A stretch of 64,000 bases of DNA. Origin: an uncultured Porphyromonadaceae bacterium (GTDB lineage: Bacteria > Bacteroidota > Bacteroidia > Bacteroidales > Muribaculaceae). The stretch spans positions 1 through 64,000 of the forward strand of contig CANRVB010000004.1 in assembly GCA_947643165.1 (NCBI GenBank), written 5' to 3'. Below the pieces are notes generated by a model. That model was not told the DNA's origin. It made no database searches and saw only the letters and a program-made list of their open reading frames with translations. Position 1 is the first letter of the stretch. The number at the start of each line of letters is the position of its first letter. A program made the translations under genes and the position numbers. This document shows positions 1-8,414 of this stretch, one piece after another.

Positions 1-46
1 CCCAAAACCGAGATTCAGGAAATTTAGGTACAAATTCTAGGAAAAC
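1..46 (-). mobile_element. Possible terminus of an IS1380-like insertion sequence
   Basis: This stretch follows the abrupt end of the GH13 gene. Read on the minus strand it contains CCTAGAATTTG, which resembles the ends of IS1380-family elements such as ISEcp1 (CCTAGATTCT), and it is more AT-rich than the gene it abuts. No transposase is inside the window, and the inner part of the element would lie to the left of base 1. The identification rests on a short resemblance recalled from memory, so it is tentative. Confidence 0.3.
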
Positions 47-2380
47 TCAGATTTCCATCAGTGCGGCGTGGTGCTGATTGTCGAGCAGGTCCCAGGCAGT
101 CTGTTTGGGCGAAGTGTTGTTGCTGCCGTCAGCTTGTTTGAGCGGTTGTGCGTCACCGAGTTCCTGGAACTGCCATATCATGTGTGCGCCTGGAGTCATA
201 AGCATTTGTGCTGCTACAGATCCCAGTCGACGCATGGCAACCTCCTCGTTGTTTTTTACGGATGCCGGAGCCCACTGGCTCTGTTTGTAAGCCATTCTTT
301 CTTCATCATGGCTTTCTGCATAGCTTATGGTTGAGCCTGCGGTTCGGCCGCCGTCAAGAGGTGCGTAGAAACTGTTCATGTTTGACTCGGCCTGGTAGCC
401 CATTGCAAATTGGCATGATGGGTTGTTTATGTTGGCCCAGTTCAAATCTCCGTCTTGTGCAAGTTGATTTTCTTCAGTTGCGGTCGCGAGGTCTTCGTTG
501 ATGAATATGGCATCAGATTTCACACTGCGAATGGCGGCATGTATTCGGGCCATTCTGTCGATACGAGATTGATTGATACGGTTGGTTGCGCTTTCGGATG
601 GGGTAGAGAAGGTGTTAGTGACACGGTTATATGATGTGCCATACGATTGGTTATCGCCCAATCCCTTTACAAGATCGAAACGGTATCCATCAAATCCATA
701 TTCCTCGATCCAGTGCTTCACCGCATCGGTCCATTGCAGCTCGACGAGTGGGTTGCCTTGGTTCCAATCGTTGAGTACATTGTAGGCGTGAGGTGAAGAT
801 GCATTGAAAAATGGGTTTTCGGCTGGATTGTACATTACCCACCACGGATGCGATGAATCGGCTTGATTGAACACTACATCGAGTATTACGGCCATACCGC
901 GTGCATGAGCTTCGGCAACAAGTGTGCGGTAGTCATCCGGCGTGCCGTAGGCTTTGTCGGGGGCGAAGTAGAAGTTAGGGTTATAACCCCAGGAATTGTT
1001 ACCGCCGAATTCCATGACTGGCATTAGCTCTATAGCGTTTACGCCAAGGTCCTTTAGGTAGTCAAGCTTTCCGATAGCTTCGCGAATGTTGCCTGACGCA
1101 GGAGTACCGCTATTGTCCGATGTGAAATCGCGCAGCAATAGTTCGTACACTACCATTCGGTCTTGTGCTACGGGAGTAAATCCCTTGTCAGCCTTGATCT
1201 TGGAAAATAGCAAAGTGTGCCAGGCTAAAGGTACGTTGATGTTGCTGAGTTGCTGCGGATATTCCGGAAGGTTTGGAAACACATCGGCCGCTATGTATCG
1301 GTCGTTATTTGGATCAAGTATAAGAGTGGCATAAGGATCGGCTACTGCTGTCGTGCCATCGATCAGGTAGAAGTAACAGAAGTCATTGCCAATGGATGCT
1401 TTTGGTATGCTGATCCAATAGTATGGCTGTCTCAGGGTGTATGCGTTTTTCATACATGTGGTGTCGGTTGGTAGTGCTATGCAATCAGTAGCGTGATAGA
1501 GCTGCGTGGAGGGATCTATTGCATAATCGTTCCATGATCCTACCAGAGTGACGTTCTTTTTGCTTGGTGCCGCTATACAGAATATGTATTCCGATCCGTT
1601 GTCTACCACACCTTGCGTTATTGAGGTGTTAGGATAGGCCTTCTCGTCGGTGGGCAGTAATGCGGACAGAGCCAATGTATCGGCGACAGTCGAGCCATCA
1701 GCTTCTGCTATAGCGGTTACAATTGCTCTATGTCCGCTTGCTATGGAATAGTCAACTGAAAGATCCATCGAGCCCGGAGCTGATGAGGCTATGGTTGTGC
1801 CGTCTACGTTTATGGTTATGTCTGCGGGAACGGTTGTAGCGGCTTTAAGTCTGACAGTGTTGTTATCGGTAGTCACCACTCCCATAGTAGAGGCATCTGA
1901 TGAGAGAGATACCTGTAGTCCAGGCGCGTACACGTCCACAGCAATGTCTCCTCCATCGGCAGTTTTTCCCTCTTTAGATCCATTGCTGTTTCTGAACACA
2001 AACATCATTTTCTTGACCACGACATCAGCATCGGTTATGCCATAAAAGTCATTTATGTTGCTCATACTGAGCTGCCAAGTGTTGGTGTCGACATATTTAA
2101 GTTTGTATTTGGGGTTGTTGTCCAACCATGTGGGGGCATATTGCCAGTCGGTAGGTGATGCTGATCGGTTGGTTATCACCCCAGTATGGGCATAGACGGC
2201 ATCGTTGGGCCCGAGTCCGGAGAGCCCTTTATTGCCTTGGTCGGCGTGAAATGTTATTATAATGTCCTCAGAATCAGTCTGAACGTGTGAAGGTTCGGTG
2301 GTGACTACTTGAGCGAGAGCCGTCGCAATTGACAAAATGCTCGCTAACATAAACGTTAGCAGGCGTTTAGGTTGAATCAT
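47..2380 (-). CDS. Secreted GH13 alpha-amylase family protein, C-terminally truncated
   Basis: This is a predicted extracellular starch- or glycogen-degrading glycoside hydrolase of family 13. The start at 2380 is chosen because MIQPKRLLTF begins a clear signal peptide ending near ALAQ; the upstream extension to 2449 looks non-coding. N-terminal beta-rich modules (about residues 25-370) precede the catalytic barrel. The GH13 motifs are visible: DVVFNQ (region I), GYRFDLVKG with the nucleophile Asp, INED with the acid/base Glu, and ESHDEE with the transition-state Asp. The region I His is replaced by Gln, which I believe is usual in this Bacteroidetes subfamily. The protein stops at WDLLDNQHHAALMEI, where relatives continue through the end of the barrel and a C-terminal beta domain. 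About 100 residues therefore seem missing, probably because of an insertion. Substrate specificity cannot be read from the sequence. Confidence 0.85.
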   Translation of the reverse strand: MIQPKRLLTFMLASILSIATALAQVVTTEPSHVQTDSEDIIITFHADQGNKGLSGLGPNDAVYAHTGVITNRSASPTDWQYAPTWLDNNPKYKLKYVDTNTWQLSMSNINDFYGITDADVVVKKMMFVFRNSNGSKEGKTADGGDIAVDVYAPGLQVSLSSDASTMGVVTTDNNTVRLKAATTVPADITINVDGTTIASSAPGSMDLSVDYSIASGHRAIVTAIAEADGSTVADTLALSALLPTDEKAYPNTSITQGVVDNGSEYIFCIAAPSKKNVTLVGSWNDYAIDPSTQLYHATDCIALPTDTTCMKNAYTLRQPYYWISIPKASIGNDFCYFYLIDGTTAVADPYATLILDPNNDRYIAADVFPNLPEYPQQLSNINVPLAWHTLLFSKIKADKGFTPVAQDRMVVYELLLRDFTSDNSGTPASGNIREAIGKLDYLKDLGVNAIELMPVMEFGGNNSWGYNPNFYFAPDKAYGTPDDYRTLVAEAHARGMAVILDVVFNQADSSHPWWVMYNPAENPFFNASSPHAYNVLNDWNQGNPLVELQWTDAVKHWIEEYGFDGYRFDLVKGLGDNQSYGTSYNRVTNTFSTPSESATNRINQSRIDRMARIHAAIRSVKSDAIFINEDLATATEENQLAQDGDLNWANINNPSCQFAMGYQAESNMNSFYAPLDGGRTAGSTISYAESHDEERMAYKQSQWAPASVKNNEEVAMRRLGSVAAQMLMTPGAHMIWQFQELGDAQPLKQADGSNNTSPKQTAWDLLDNQHHAALMEI

Positions 2381-2466
2381 GGTGCTAATAATGGTTATGT
2401 AAGTATGAATGTATATAGAAAGAGTGGAGAGTGCGTGTGATGAGGGCAATAGGCCCTAATAACAGC

Positions 2467-2512
2467 GACAAGCGTCTCCGCTTGGTTATCAAGTCTTAAG
2501 GAGACGCTTGTC
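2467..2512 (-). terminator. Hairpin downstream of rpoZ
   Basis: A perfect 13-base inverted repeat (2467-2479 with 2500-2512, 20-base loop) lies between rpoZ and the amylase gene, both on the minus strand. A second hairpin, ATGCGGCT/AGCCGCAT (2529-2536 with 2545-2552), sits just after the rpoZ stop. Neither has a long T-tract, so termination at this point is inferred from position and stem strength. Confidence 0.5.
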
Positions 2513-2561
2513 AGTGCGTATTGTTGTAATGCGGCTACATGATAAGCCGCATGGCAGAAGG

Positions 2562-2897
2562 TTAGTCGAGATTGGCTTTTTCCTTGGCAGGATTTCTGAA
2601 GTACAGTTTGTGCTCAGAATACTCCTGAGTGGCAATCAGGGTTGGCTTCGGCAACTTCTCATAGTAACGGGATATTTCTATCTGTTCGCGGTTTTCGGAG
2701 ATTTCCTCCAGATTGTCATTGAGAGTTGCAAACTCCTGAAGCTTCTTTTCCAGATCGTGCTTCATCTCGCCAGCTATCTGATTTGCTCTGCGGGCAATGA
2801 TGCTTACAGTCTCATAGATGTTGCCTGTATCTTCCGACAGCTCTATGAGGTCATGAGGCTGTGTGTTGAAGGGAGCGTTGGTCTTTTTGTAGTCCAT
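2562..2897 (-). CDS. rpoZ: DNA-directed RNA polymerase omega subunit (Rpb6-like, Bacteroidetes type)
   Basis: This 111-residue protein matches the Bacteroidetes omega subunit, which helps assemble and stabilise the beta-prime subunit of RNA polymerase. The segment NIYETVSIIARRANQIAGEM (about residues 26-45) is the Rpb6/omega core, with the conserved Arg-Arg-Ala following the helix. The C-terminal half (KLPKPTLIATQEYSEHKLYFRNP) is typical of the Bacteroidetes version and absent from the E. coli protein. The gene lies 51 bases downstream of bamD on the same strand, an arrangement common in Bacteroidales, and probably shares its promoter. Length is normal. Confidence 0.9.
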   Translation of the reverse strand: MDYKKTNAPFNTQPHDLIELSEDTGNIYETVSIIARRANQIAGEMKHDLEKKLQEFATLNDNLEEISENREQIEISRYYEKLPKPTLIATQEYSEHKLYFRNPAKEKANLD

Positions 2898-2948
2898 TTT
2901 ATATATCTCTCTGGTTGATTTTTTAAATATTCAGTCTGTCTTTTCCGG

Positions 2949-3773
2949 TTAGTCCTTCACATAGTTGCCGGCTATACGGGCTATACGGTCGGCTTCCTCT
3001 CGGTTGGGGCCATCGGGATAGTTGTTGATAAATGAGTAGTACTCATCAAGCACGGTCCTGTAGCGGTCGGCCTTACGTTCATCGACGCTCTCGCGGGCTT
3101 CCTGATATCTTGACTTCAATATCAGCATTTCCAGCTCTTCCTTATACTTCGAGTAGGGATATGTCTTTATGGCATTTTTTGCCACAACTATAGCCGACTC
3201 ATAATTATTCTGGTTCATGAAGTTGCCCAGATTGTAATATAGCTGAGCGCTCTGCAACTCTTTAAGTGTGAGCTTGTCCTGCAACTCGAATATGGCGTTC
3301 TGTGCTATTGTCACGCGTTCGCTTTGTGGAAAGTAATCAAGGAATCCTTGCAGTTCCTCAATGGCATGCATAGTGTCCGACTGGTCGAGCTGTGGATCCG
3401 GTGAATCAAGATAATAACCGTATCCGCAATAGAATCTTGCCAATTCCGTATACTTTCCATTTGGATATCGCGCATAATACTGCTTGAAGCACACCGAGGC
3501 ATTGGGGTAATCCTTGTTTTCGTAGTAGCTCAGACCGAGCAGATAAAGAGCGTCCTCAGCCTTCTGTGTACCCTTGAGTACGGTCACGATGTCGCTCAAC
3601 AAGGTAGAGGCCTGAACATAACGTTTCTCGTCGAAAGCTTTCTGGGCGTATGCCAGCTTCTCGTCTATGGTGCCCGACTTGAGTATCTTCTGATACTCGC
3701 CACATGAGGTCAGGGCCAGAGAAGCACCGATCACAGTGGTGAGAAGGGCCGATATGAGAGTGTTCTTTTTCAA
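2949..3773 (-). CDS. bamD: Outer-membrane assembly lipoprotein BamD
   Basis: BamD is the lipoprotein of the BAM complex that works with BamA to fold beta-barrel proteins into the outer membrane. The 274-residue product begins with a lipoprotein signal peptide ending in the lipobox LTSC (Cys24). It continues with TPR-like repeats, for example AEDALYLLGLSYYENKDYPNASVCF at about residues 75-100 and a second set at about 110-235 (YYARYPNGKYTELARFYCGY, IKTYPYSKYKEELEML). The pattern of periodic Ala/Tyr and Pro-rich turns matches the family, and length is as expected. It is the first gene of a bamD-rpoZ operon read from the promoter at 3855. Confidence 0.92.
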   Translation of the reverse strand: MKKNTLISALLTTVIGASLALTSCGEYQKILKSGTIDEKLAYAQKAFDEKRYVQASTLLSDIVTVLKGTQKAEDALYLLGLSYYENKDYPNASVCFKQYYARYPNGKYTELARFYCGYGYYLDSPDPQLDQSDTMHAIEELQGFLDYFPQSERVTIAQNAIFELQDKLTLKELQSAQLYYNLGNFMNQNNYESAIVVAKNAIKTYPYSKYKEELEMLILKSRYQEARESVDERKADRYRTVLDEYYSFINNYPDGPNREEADRIARIAGNYVKD

Positions 3774-3854
3774 GAGATCAAATCTTTATTGGTTTATGCC
3801 GGCGTCCGACCACCAAAGTATATATGGTTGTTGTCGCCGGTCTGACTCAGTCGG

Positions 3855-3886
3855 CAAAGTTAGTAAAAGTTGTGGGTATACAGAAA
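3855..3886 (-). promoter_or_regulatory. Promoter for bamD-rpoZ
   Basis: Read on the minus strand, TAACTTTG (3855-3862) matches the Bacteroidetes -7 element TAnnTTTG. A TTTC about 20 bases upstream (3883-3886) stands for the -33 element TTTG. It lies 82 bases upstream of the bamD start codon. Confidence 0.55.
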
Positions 3887-3981
3887 ATTTTATGCTTTTT
3901 TTTGTGAATATTGTCGAGCTTATGGCTGTTGGACTCTACAGTCTATAAAGTTGCGCCGTAAGAGGCGATCCTCCTAAGGAA

Positions 3982-4012
3982 TTTGGTATGTGTCGGTTTT
4001 TTTGTAATTTTG
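3982..4012 (+). promoter_or_regulatory. Promoter for the PASTA protein-rluD operon
   Basis: TTTG (3982-3985), a 19-base spacer and TAATTTTG (4005-4012) match the Bacteroidetes primary sigma factor consensus exactly. It leaves a leader of about 65 bases before the GTG start at 4084. Confidence 0.7.
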
Positions 4013-4083
4013 CGTGGATACTTCGACGCTAACTGCGCTACTGTAGTATCATAATTAATTGTTTGTGAATAATCGACTGACCT

Positions 4084-4728
4084 GTGAAACAGAATGATGA
4101 TAAGCGAGTAGCAAGTTCACGAGGATATTTTACCAAGAGACTCCTGATAAATATGTCGGTAGTCGTTGTGGTAGGATTCGGACTGGTGTGGGCGGCTTTG
4201 GTATGGCTTGACGTGTGGACTGAGCATGGCAAAGAGGCCACAGTACCTGGTGTTTTAGGAATGGACTATGCCGAGGCGACGCGGCGGTTGGCCGCCGATG
4301 GATTTGCTGTAGAGTTGAATGACTCCCTGTATGACTCATCGCGGAAGCCTGGCGCTGTAGTTGACCAGAACCCCCGCAAGGGTACTAAGGTGAAGCCGGG
4401 GCGTGAAATATACTTGACAATCAACTCGTTGTCACCAAGAACAGTAAAGGTACCTCAGATAGTCGATGTGTCAGAACGTCAGGCGAAGGCTTTGCTGAAC
4501 GGCGTCGGCTTGAAGAATATAACAGTGGTGAAGGTGCCGTCTGACTACAAGGGTCTTGTAGTCGGTGCCCGTAGCGGAGGCCGAATGATAGTGGCGGGTA
4601 TGCGTCTGCCGGTATCGGCATCCATAGTGCTCGAAGTAGGTGAGGGCCCTGCGGAATTCAGCAACGATGAGGCAGCCGACAGCTTGACTCAGGCCGTTGA
4701 AGGCGATGGCTTTGATATAGACATATAA
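4084..4728 (+). CDS. Membrane-anchored PASTA domain protein
   Basis: The product has 214 residues: a short basic cytoplasmic N-terminus, one membrane segment (about residues 22-44), then at least two PASTA domains outside the membrane. The first is ATVPGVLGMDYAEATRRLAADGF (about 53-120, ending VDQNPRKGTKVKPGREIYLTIN) and the second is KVPQIVDVSERQAKALLNGVGLK (about 121-187). PASTA domains bind peptidoglycan or beta-lactams in Ser/Thr kinases and PBPs, but no kinase or transpeptidase domain is attached here, so the role is unknown. The start is GTG at 4084, because the first in-frame ATG would fall inside the membrane segment. rluD follows 18 bases later in the same operon, as commonly seen in Bacteroidales. 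Confidence 0.85.
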   Translation: MKQNDDKRVASSRGYFTKRLLINMSVVVVVGFGLVWAALVWLDVWTEHGKEATVPGVLGMDYAEATRRLAADGFAVELNDSLYDSSRKPGAVVDQNPRKGTKVKPGREIYLTINSLSPRTVKVPQIVDVSERQAKALLNGVGLKNITVVKVPSDYKGLVVGARSGGRMIVAGMRLPVSASIVLEVGEGPAEFSNDEAADSLTQAVEGDGFDIDI

Positions 4729-4746
4729 AGCAAAGATCGTGGAATC

Positions 4747-5817
4747 ATGATAGAAATGGACGAAGACGATCTGGTCGACGATAGCGTGGAGATTGCGGCT
4801 GACGATGGCGCGGAGTGCGGAATGTATGAGCACTTCCGCTTTGTCGCTGATAAGGGACAGGCGTTGCTGCGTGTTGACAAGTTTCTGGTAGAGCGGATGC
4901 AGAAAGCATCGCGCAATCGTATTCAGCAGGCGGCCGAAGCAGGGTGCATACTTGTTAACGGGAACCCTGTAAAAAGCAATTACCGTGTGAAGCCACTCGA
5001 TGTGGTGAGCATAGTGATGGATCGGCCGCGTTATGAGCATGAGATAGTGGCCGAGGATATACCCCTCGATATCGTATATGAAGATGAAACGGTGATGGTG
5101 GTCAACAAGCCGGCAGGACTGGTGGTGCATCCGGGACATGGCAATTATACCGGAACATTGGTGAATGCTTTGGCCTGGCACTTCAAGGATAATCCGAACT
5201 ATGATGTGGATGATCCGCGTCTGGGACTGGTACATCGTATAGACAAGGATACATCGGGTCTGCTTGTGATAGCCAAGACCCCTGATGCTAAAACACATCT
5301 CGGACGTCAATTCTTCAATAAGACCACAAAACGTGAGTATGTGGCGGTAGTCTGGGGAATACCACAACCATCGTCAGGCCGAATCGAAGGTAATATAGGC
5401 CGCAATATCCACGACAGGCTGCAAATGGCCGTATATCCATCGGGATCCGATCAAGGCAAACACGCAGTTACCCATTATGAAGTTGTGGAGCCGCTGCTGC
5501 ACGTTTCGGTAGTGAAATGTGTGCTTGAAACAGGACGTACCCACCAGATAAGGGTCCACATGAAGAGTATCGGTCATACTTTATTCAATGATGCCCGATA
5601 TGGAGGTGACGAAACCCTGCGTGGCGAACGGAGCTCCAGTTACAACCAGTTTGTGTCCAATTGCCGTAAATTATGTCCCAGGCAGGCATTGCATGCCCGA
5701 ACACTTGGATTCGTGCATCCTGCCACCGGCAAGGAAATGTTTTTTGAGGCTGCAATACCTGCAGACATGCAGGGCCTTATTGATAAATGGCGTGCTTACG
5801 CTAACTCGAAAAAGTGA
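4747..5817 (+). CDS. rluD: RluA-family 23S rRNA pseudouridine synthase (RluD-like)
   Basis: The enzyme isomerises specific uridines in rRNA, most likely 23S rRNA helix 69 if it is a true RluD orthologue. An S4 RNA-binding domain (about residues 42-90, RVDKFLVERMQKASRNRIQ) precedes the catalytic domain. The RluA signature HRIDKDTSGLLV (from residue 163) holds the catalytic Asp166. Downstream, ETGRTHQIRVHMKSIGH and the terminal HARTLGFVHPATGK are also typical. The 356-residue length is normal, with an acidic N-terminal extension of about 35 residues. It is co-transcribed with the upstream PASTA gene. Distinguishing RluD from RluA or RluC targets is not possible by eye. Confidence 0.92.
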   Translation: MIEMDEDDLVDDSVEIAADDGAECGMYEHFRFVADKGQALLRVDKFLVERMQKASRNRIQQAAEAGCILVNGNPVKSNYRVKPLDVVSIVMDRPRYEHEIVAEDIPLDIVYEDETVMVVNKPAGLVVHPGHGNYTGTLVNALAWHFKDNPNYDVDDPRLGLVHRIDKDTSGLLVIAKTPDAKTHLGRQFFNKTTKREYVAVVWGIPQPSSGRIEGNIGRNIHDRLQMAVYPSGSDQGKHAVTHYEVVEPLLHVSVVKCVLETGRTHQIRVHMKSIGHTLFNDARYGGDETLRGERSSSYNQFVSNCRKLCPRQALHARTLGFVHPATGKEMFFEAAIPADMQGLIDKWRAYANSKK

Positions 5818-5858
5818 ATGCCACGGCCACCCTCAGCGCTAAAAAAAATAGCAATACG

Positions 5859-5890
5859 TTTCGTGAAATGGGAAAAATTGAGTAATTTTG
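5859..5890 (+). promoter_or_regulatory. Promoter for the acyltransferase operon
   Basis: TTTC (5859-5862), a 20-base spacer and TAATTTTG (5883-5890) match the Bacteroidetes promoter. The leader of about 105 bases contains a short hairpin, CTGCC/GGCAG (5920-5936). Confidence 0.6.
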
Positions 5891-6000
5891 GGGCAATATT
5901 ACAAATGCCCATGTGACGTCTGCCGTCGTAAGGCAGCAGGCACCTTTATTCTTTCACAAGAGAGCGACTCCTCGCCTCGCCCTAACTGACAGACAAGTAT

Positions 6001-7182
6001 ATGAGTCGACAATATGACTTCAGCGACATAGCACCGATTGACGATGATGTTTTCAGCGCGAAAATGGCAGCGCTTGTCAATGAGCCCGGTTTTGAGCACG
6101 CAGTGCGTTTTGTAATGCCCGATGTGGACTATCAGGAGTTCAGAAAGACCCTGCTCTCCATACCCGACAAAAATCAATTTCAGAACAAGATAATGTGGCC
6201 ATTTCTGGAGATGCTGTGTGAGCGTACCACCAGTGGCATCACATGCTCCGGACTCGGCAACATATCTCCGGAAGGAGCCTATACATTTGTCACCAACCAT
6301 CGTGATATAGTTCTCGATGCGTCATTTCTGAATCTTTGTTTCCTGAGAAGCGGCATTCCAACCTCTGAGGTAGGAATAGGTGATAATTTGCTGATATATG
6401 ACTGGATCACCGATCTGGTGAGGTTGAACAGAAGTTTCATCGTGAAACGCAACCTACGTCTGTCCAAAGCCCTCGAATCAGCCAAGAAGCTCTCTGCCTA
6501 CATCCATCATGCCATATCCGACAAACACCGCAGCGTATGGATCGCCCAGCGTGAAGGCCGCGCAAAGGATTCCAATGATATGACTCAGGAAGCCGTGGTG
6601 AAGATGCTTGCTCTTGGTGGCGAAGGCGGATTTGTAAGCAGTATAGAGAGCCTTAACATAGTGCCTGTGTCGATATCCTATGAGTATGATCCCAACGACT
6701 ACCTGAAAGCACGTGAGTTCCTGCTCAAAAAACTTGATCCTGAGTTTAAAAAATCGCAGCGCGATGATCTGTTCAGCATGGAGACCGGAATGCTTCAGCA
6801 GAAAGGCCGCATACATTTTGCCATAGGAAGCTGTATCAACGCTCAGATTGACGATAGCCTCAGGGCGCTTGATAAACATGAGGCAGTCAAGCGAGTGTGC
6901 CACATGATAGACTGCTCTATCCATGAAGGCTATCAGCTGTATCCGATCAACTATATAGCTTACGACATGCTTCACAACGTAGATACATATTCTTCCCAAT
7001 ATACATCTCAACAAAAGGCGGAATATGAGGAATATCTCGAGAGTCAGCTTGATAAAGTCAATATACCGGGTACTGAAATCTCGGCACTCGACCGAAACTT
7101 CATGCGGGAAATGATGTTGACTATGTATAGCAACCCATTGATAAATAAAAATCACGCAGTCAATAAATGCGAGTCCCTCTGA
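6001..7182 (+). CDS. 1-acyl-glycerol-3-phosphate acyltransferase-like protein
   Basis: This 393-residue protein belongs to the glycerolipid acyltransferase (PlsC/PlsB-like) superfamily. The acyltransferase core begins near residue 95 with VTNHRDIVLD, which holds the catalytic His100 and an Asp; the motif is NHRD followed by a second Asp, as in the glycerol-3-phosphate type rather than a strict HX4D. The motif RSVWIAQREGRAKDSND (about residues 178-194) corresponds to the substrate-binding block, and VPVSISYEYDP to the conserved Pro block. There is no signal peptide or obvious membrane helix. It probably acylates lysophosphatidate or a related lipid at the inner membrane; the exact acceptor is not deducible. 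The next gene overlaps its end by 16 bases. Confidence 0.8.
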   Translation: MSRQYDFSDIAPIDDDVFSAKMAALVNEPGFEHAVRFVMPDVDYQEFRKTLLSIPDKNQFQNKIMWPFLEMLCERTTSGITCSGLGNISPEGAYTFVTNHRDIVLDASFLNLCFLRSGIPTSEVGIGDNLLIYDWITDLVRLNRSFIVKRNLRLSKALESAKKLSAYIHHAISDKHRSVWIAQREGRAKDSNDMTQEAVVKMLALGGEGGFVSSIESLNIVPVSISYEYDPNDYLKAREFLLKKLDPEFKKSQRDDLFSMETGMLQQKGRIHFAIGSCINAQIDDSLRALDKHEAVKRVCHMIDCSIHEGYQLYPINYIAYDMLHNVDTYSSQYTSQQKAEYEEYLESQLDKVNIPGTEISALDRNFMREMMLTMYSNPLINKNHAVNKCESL

Positions 7183-8381
7183 TACCCTTGCTGCTATTTC
7201 TGACAGTTTGCCTTGCCTGTGATCTGTATATCTGGCGGGCAATAGGTACGCGTCTGCGGCGCCCTCTGTCGAAGAAATTGCAATGGGTGCATATCGGTGT
7301 GTCATTAATACTGTATGGCGTGTTGATCACAGCAATGTCATTGCCACGCCGCAGCGGCAGCGATCAGGATTTACTCGACATAATGTGGATGATGTTCACA
7401 TTCATGTCATTCTATGTGCCAAAGACGCTGTTCTGTATTATAGACCTGTGCGCATCGGTTCCCAAGTTATGGAAAAGACATCGTATCGGCTGGCTCTCGC
7501 GGGTGGGAGCCGTAGTCGGCGGTCTATTGTTGGTATCCATGTGGTGGGGCGCTCTTGGTGGCCGTTATTCTACTCAGGTAAGGGAGGTGAATATATATAT
7601 CCCGGATCTTCCGGCCGCATTTGAGGGATACACGATCGCACAATTTTCCGATTTTCATGTAGGAACCTACGGCCAGGATACGACTTATGTCAGCAAGGTA
7701 GTAGACCGGCTGAATGCGCTTGACGCTGACATTATAGTATTTACCGGAGATATAGTTAACCGTCATACCGAGGAGCTGCTTCCCTTCGTTGGGCCGCTTT
7801 CGCGACTTTCAGCTCACGATGGTGTCTACTCTATACTTGGCAATCATGATTATGGTGACTATCACGAATGGCCAGATGCAAAAGCCAAGGAACAAAACCG
7901 GACTCTGCTGATCGATTTGAACAAGGAGATGGGGTGGCGTCTGTTGCTCAACGAAACGGAATTCCTGCACAGAGGAAATGACTCGATTGCACTCATAGGT
8001 GTGGAGAACATAGGCGACCCTCCCTTTCCCATTTACGGCTCACTTGACACATCCTATGATGGAAATCTTGGTGACGCGGTGACTAAGATACTGCTGTCTC
8101 ATAATCCTGCGCACTGGACTATGGATATAGAGAAAAACGATGATATCAATATAGCCCTCACTCTTGCGGGGCATACACACGCCATGCAGATAGAATTGTT
8201 AGGCCTGTCACCCGCAGTGTTCCGCTATCCCAAATGGGGAGGGCTGTATAGATCTGATTCTGATCCCGACAAACAGTTATATGTAAATATTGGTCTTGGA
8301 ACTGTTGCTATACCGATGCGCCTCGGCGCAAGGCCCGAACTTACATTGTTCACCCTGACAAGCAAGAATCCCAAGTCATAA
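7167..8381 (+). CDS. Membrane-anchored calcineurin-like metallophosphoesterase
   Basis: The 404-residue product starts with several hydrophobic segments (about residues 3-20, 42-60, 72-95 and 115-130). A metallophosphoesterase domain of the YaeI/LpxH-like superfamily follows. Metal-binding motifs appear in order: FSDFHVG, FTGDIVNRH, LGNHDYGDY and LAGHTHAMQ. The N-terminal membrane domain plus a periplasm-facing phosphatase is a common Bacteroidetes architecture. The substrate is unknown; a phospholipid or lipid-A related phosphate is plausible because the gene overlaps the acyltransferase gene by 16 bases. The ATG at 7167 gives the hydrophobic start MRVPLIPLLLFL. Confidence 0.85.
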   Translation: MRVPLIPLLLFLTVCLACDLYIWRAIGTRLRRPLSKKLQWVHIGVSLILYGVLITAMSLPRRSGSDQDLLDIMWMMFTFMSFYVPKTLFCIIDLCASVPKLWKRHRIGWLSRVGAVVGGLLLVSMWWGALGGRYSTQVREVNIYIPDLPAAFEGYTIAQFSDFHVGTYGQDTTYVSKVVDRLNALDADIIVFTGDIVNRHTEELLPFVGPLSRLSAHDGVYSILGNHDYGDYHEWPDAKAKEQNRTLLIDLNKEMGWRLLLNETEFLHRGNDSIALIGVENIGDPPFPIYGSLDTSYDGNLGDAVTKILLSHNPAHWTMDIEKNDDINIALTLAGHTHAMQIELLGLSPAVFRYPKWGGLYRSDSDPDKQLYVNIGLGTVAIPMRLGARPELTLFTLTSKNPKS

Positions 8382-8414
8382 TAAACGGACTAACAATTCA
8401 GCTATTCAATAAAA

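Larger units (their letters stand above)
3774..4083. other. Intergenic region between divergent bamD and PASTA operons
   Basis: These 310 bases hold two back-to-back promoters (3855-3886 on the minus strand and 3982-4012 on the plus strand) and the 5' leaders of both operons. I see no open reading frame with coding character and no RNA gene in it. Confidence 0.7.

Noticed and set aside
4471-5367. A 298-codon antisense frame across the PASTA gene and rluD
   Set aside because: It spans parts of two well-supported genes, is rich in His, Tyr and Ile and has no recognisable motif or upstream promoter.
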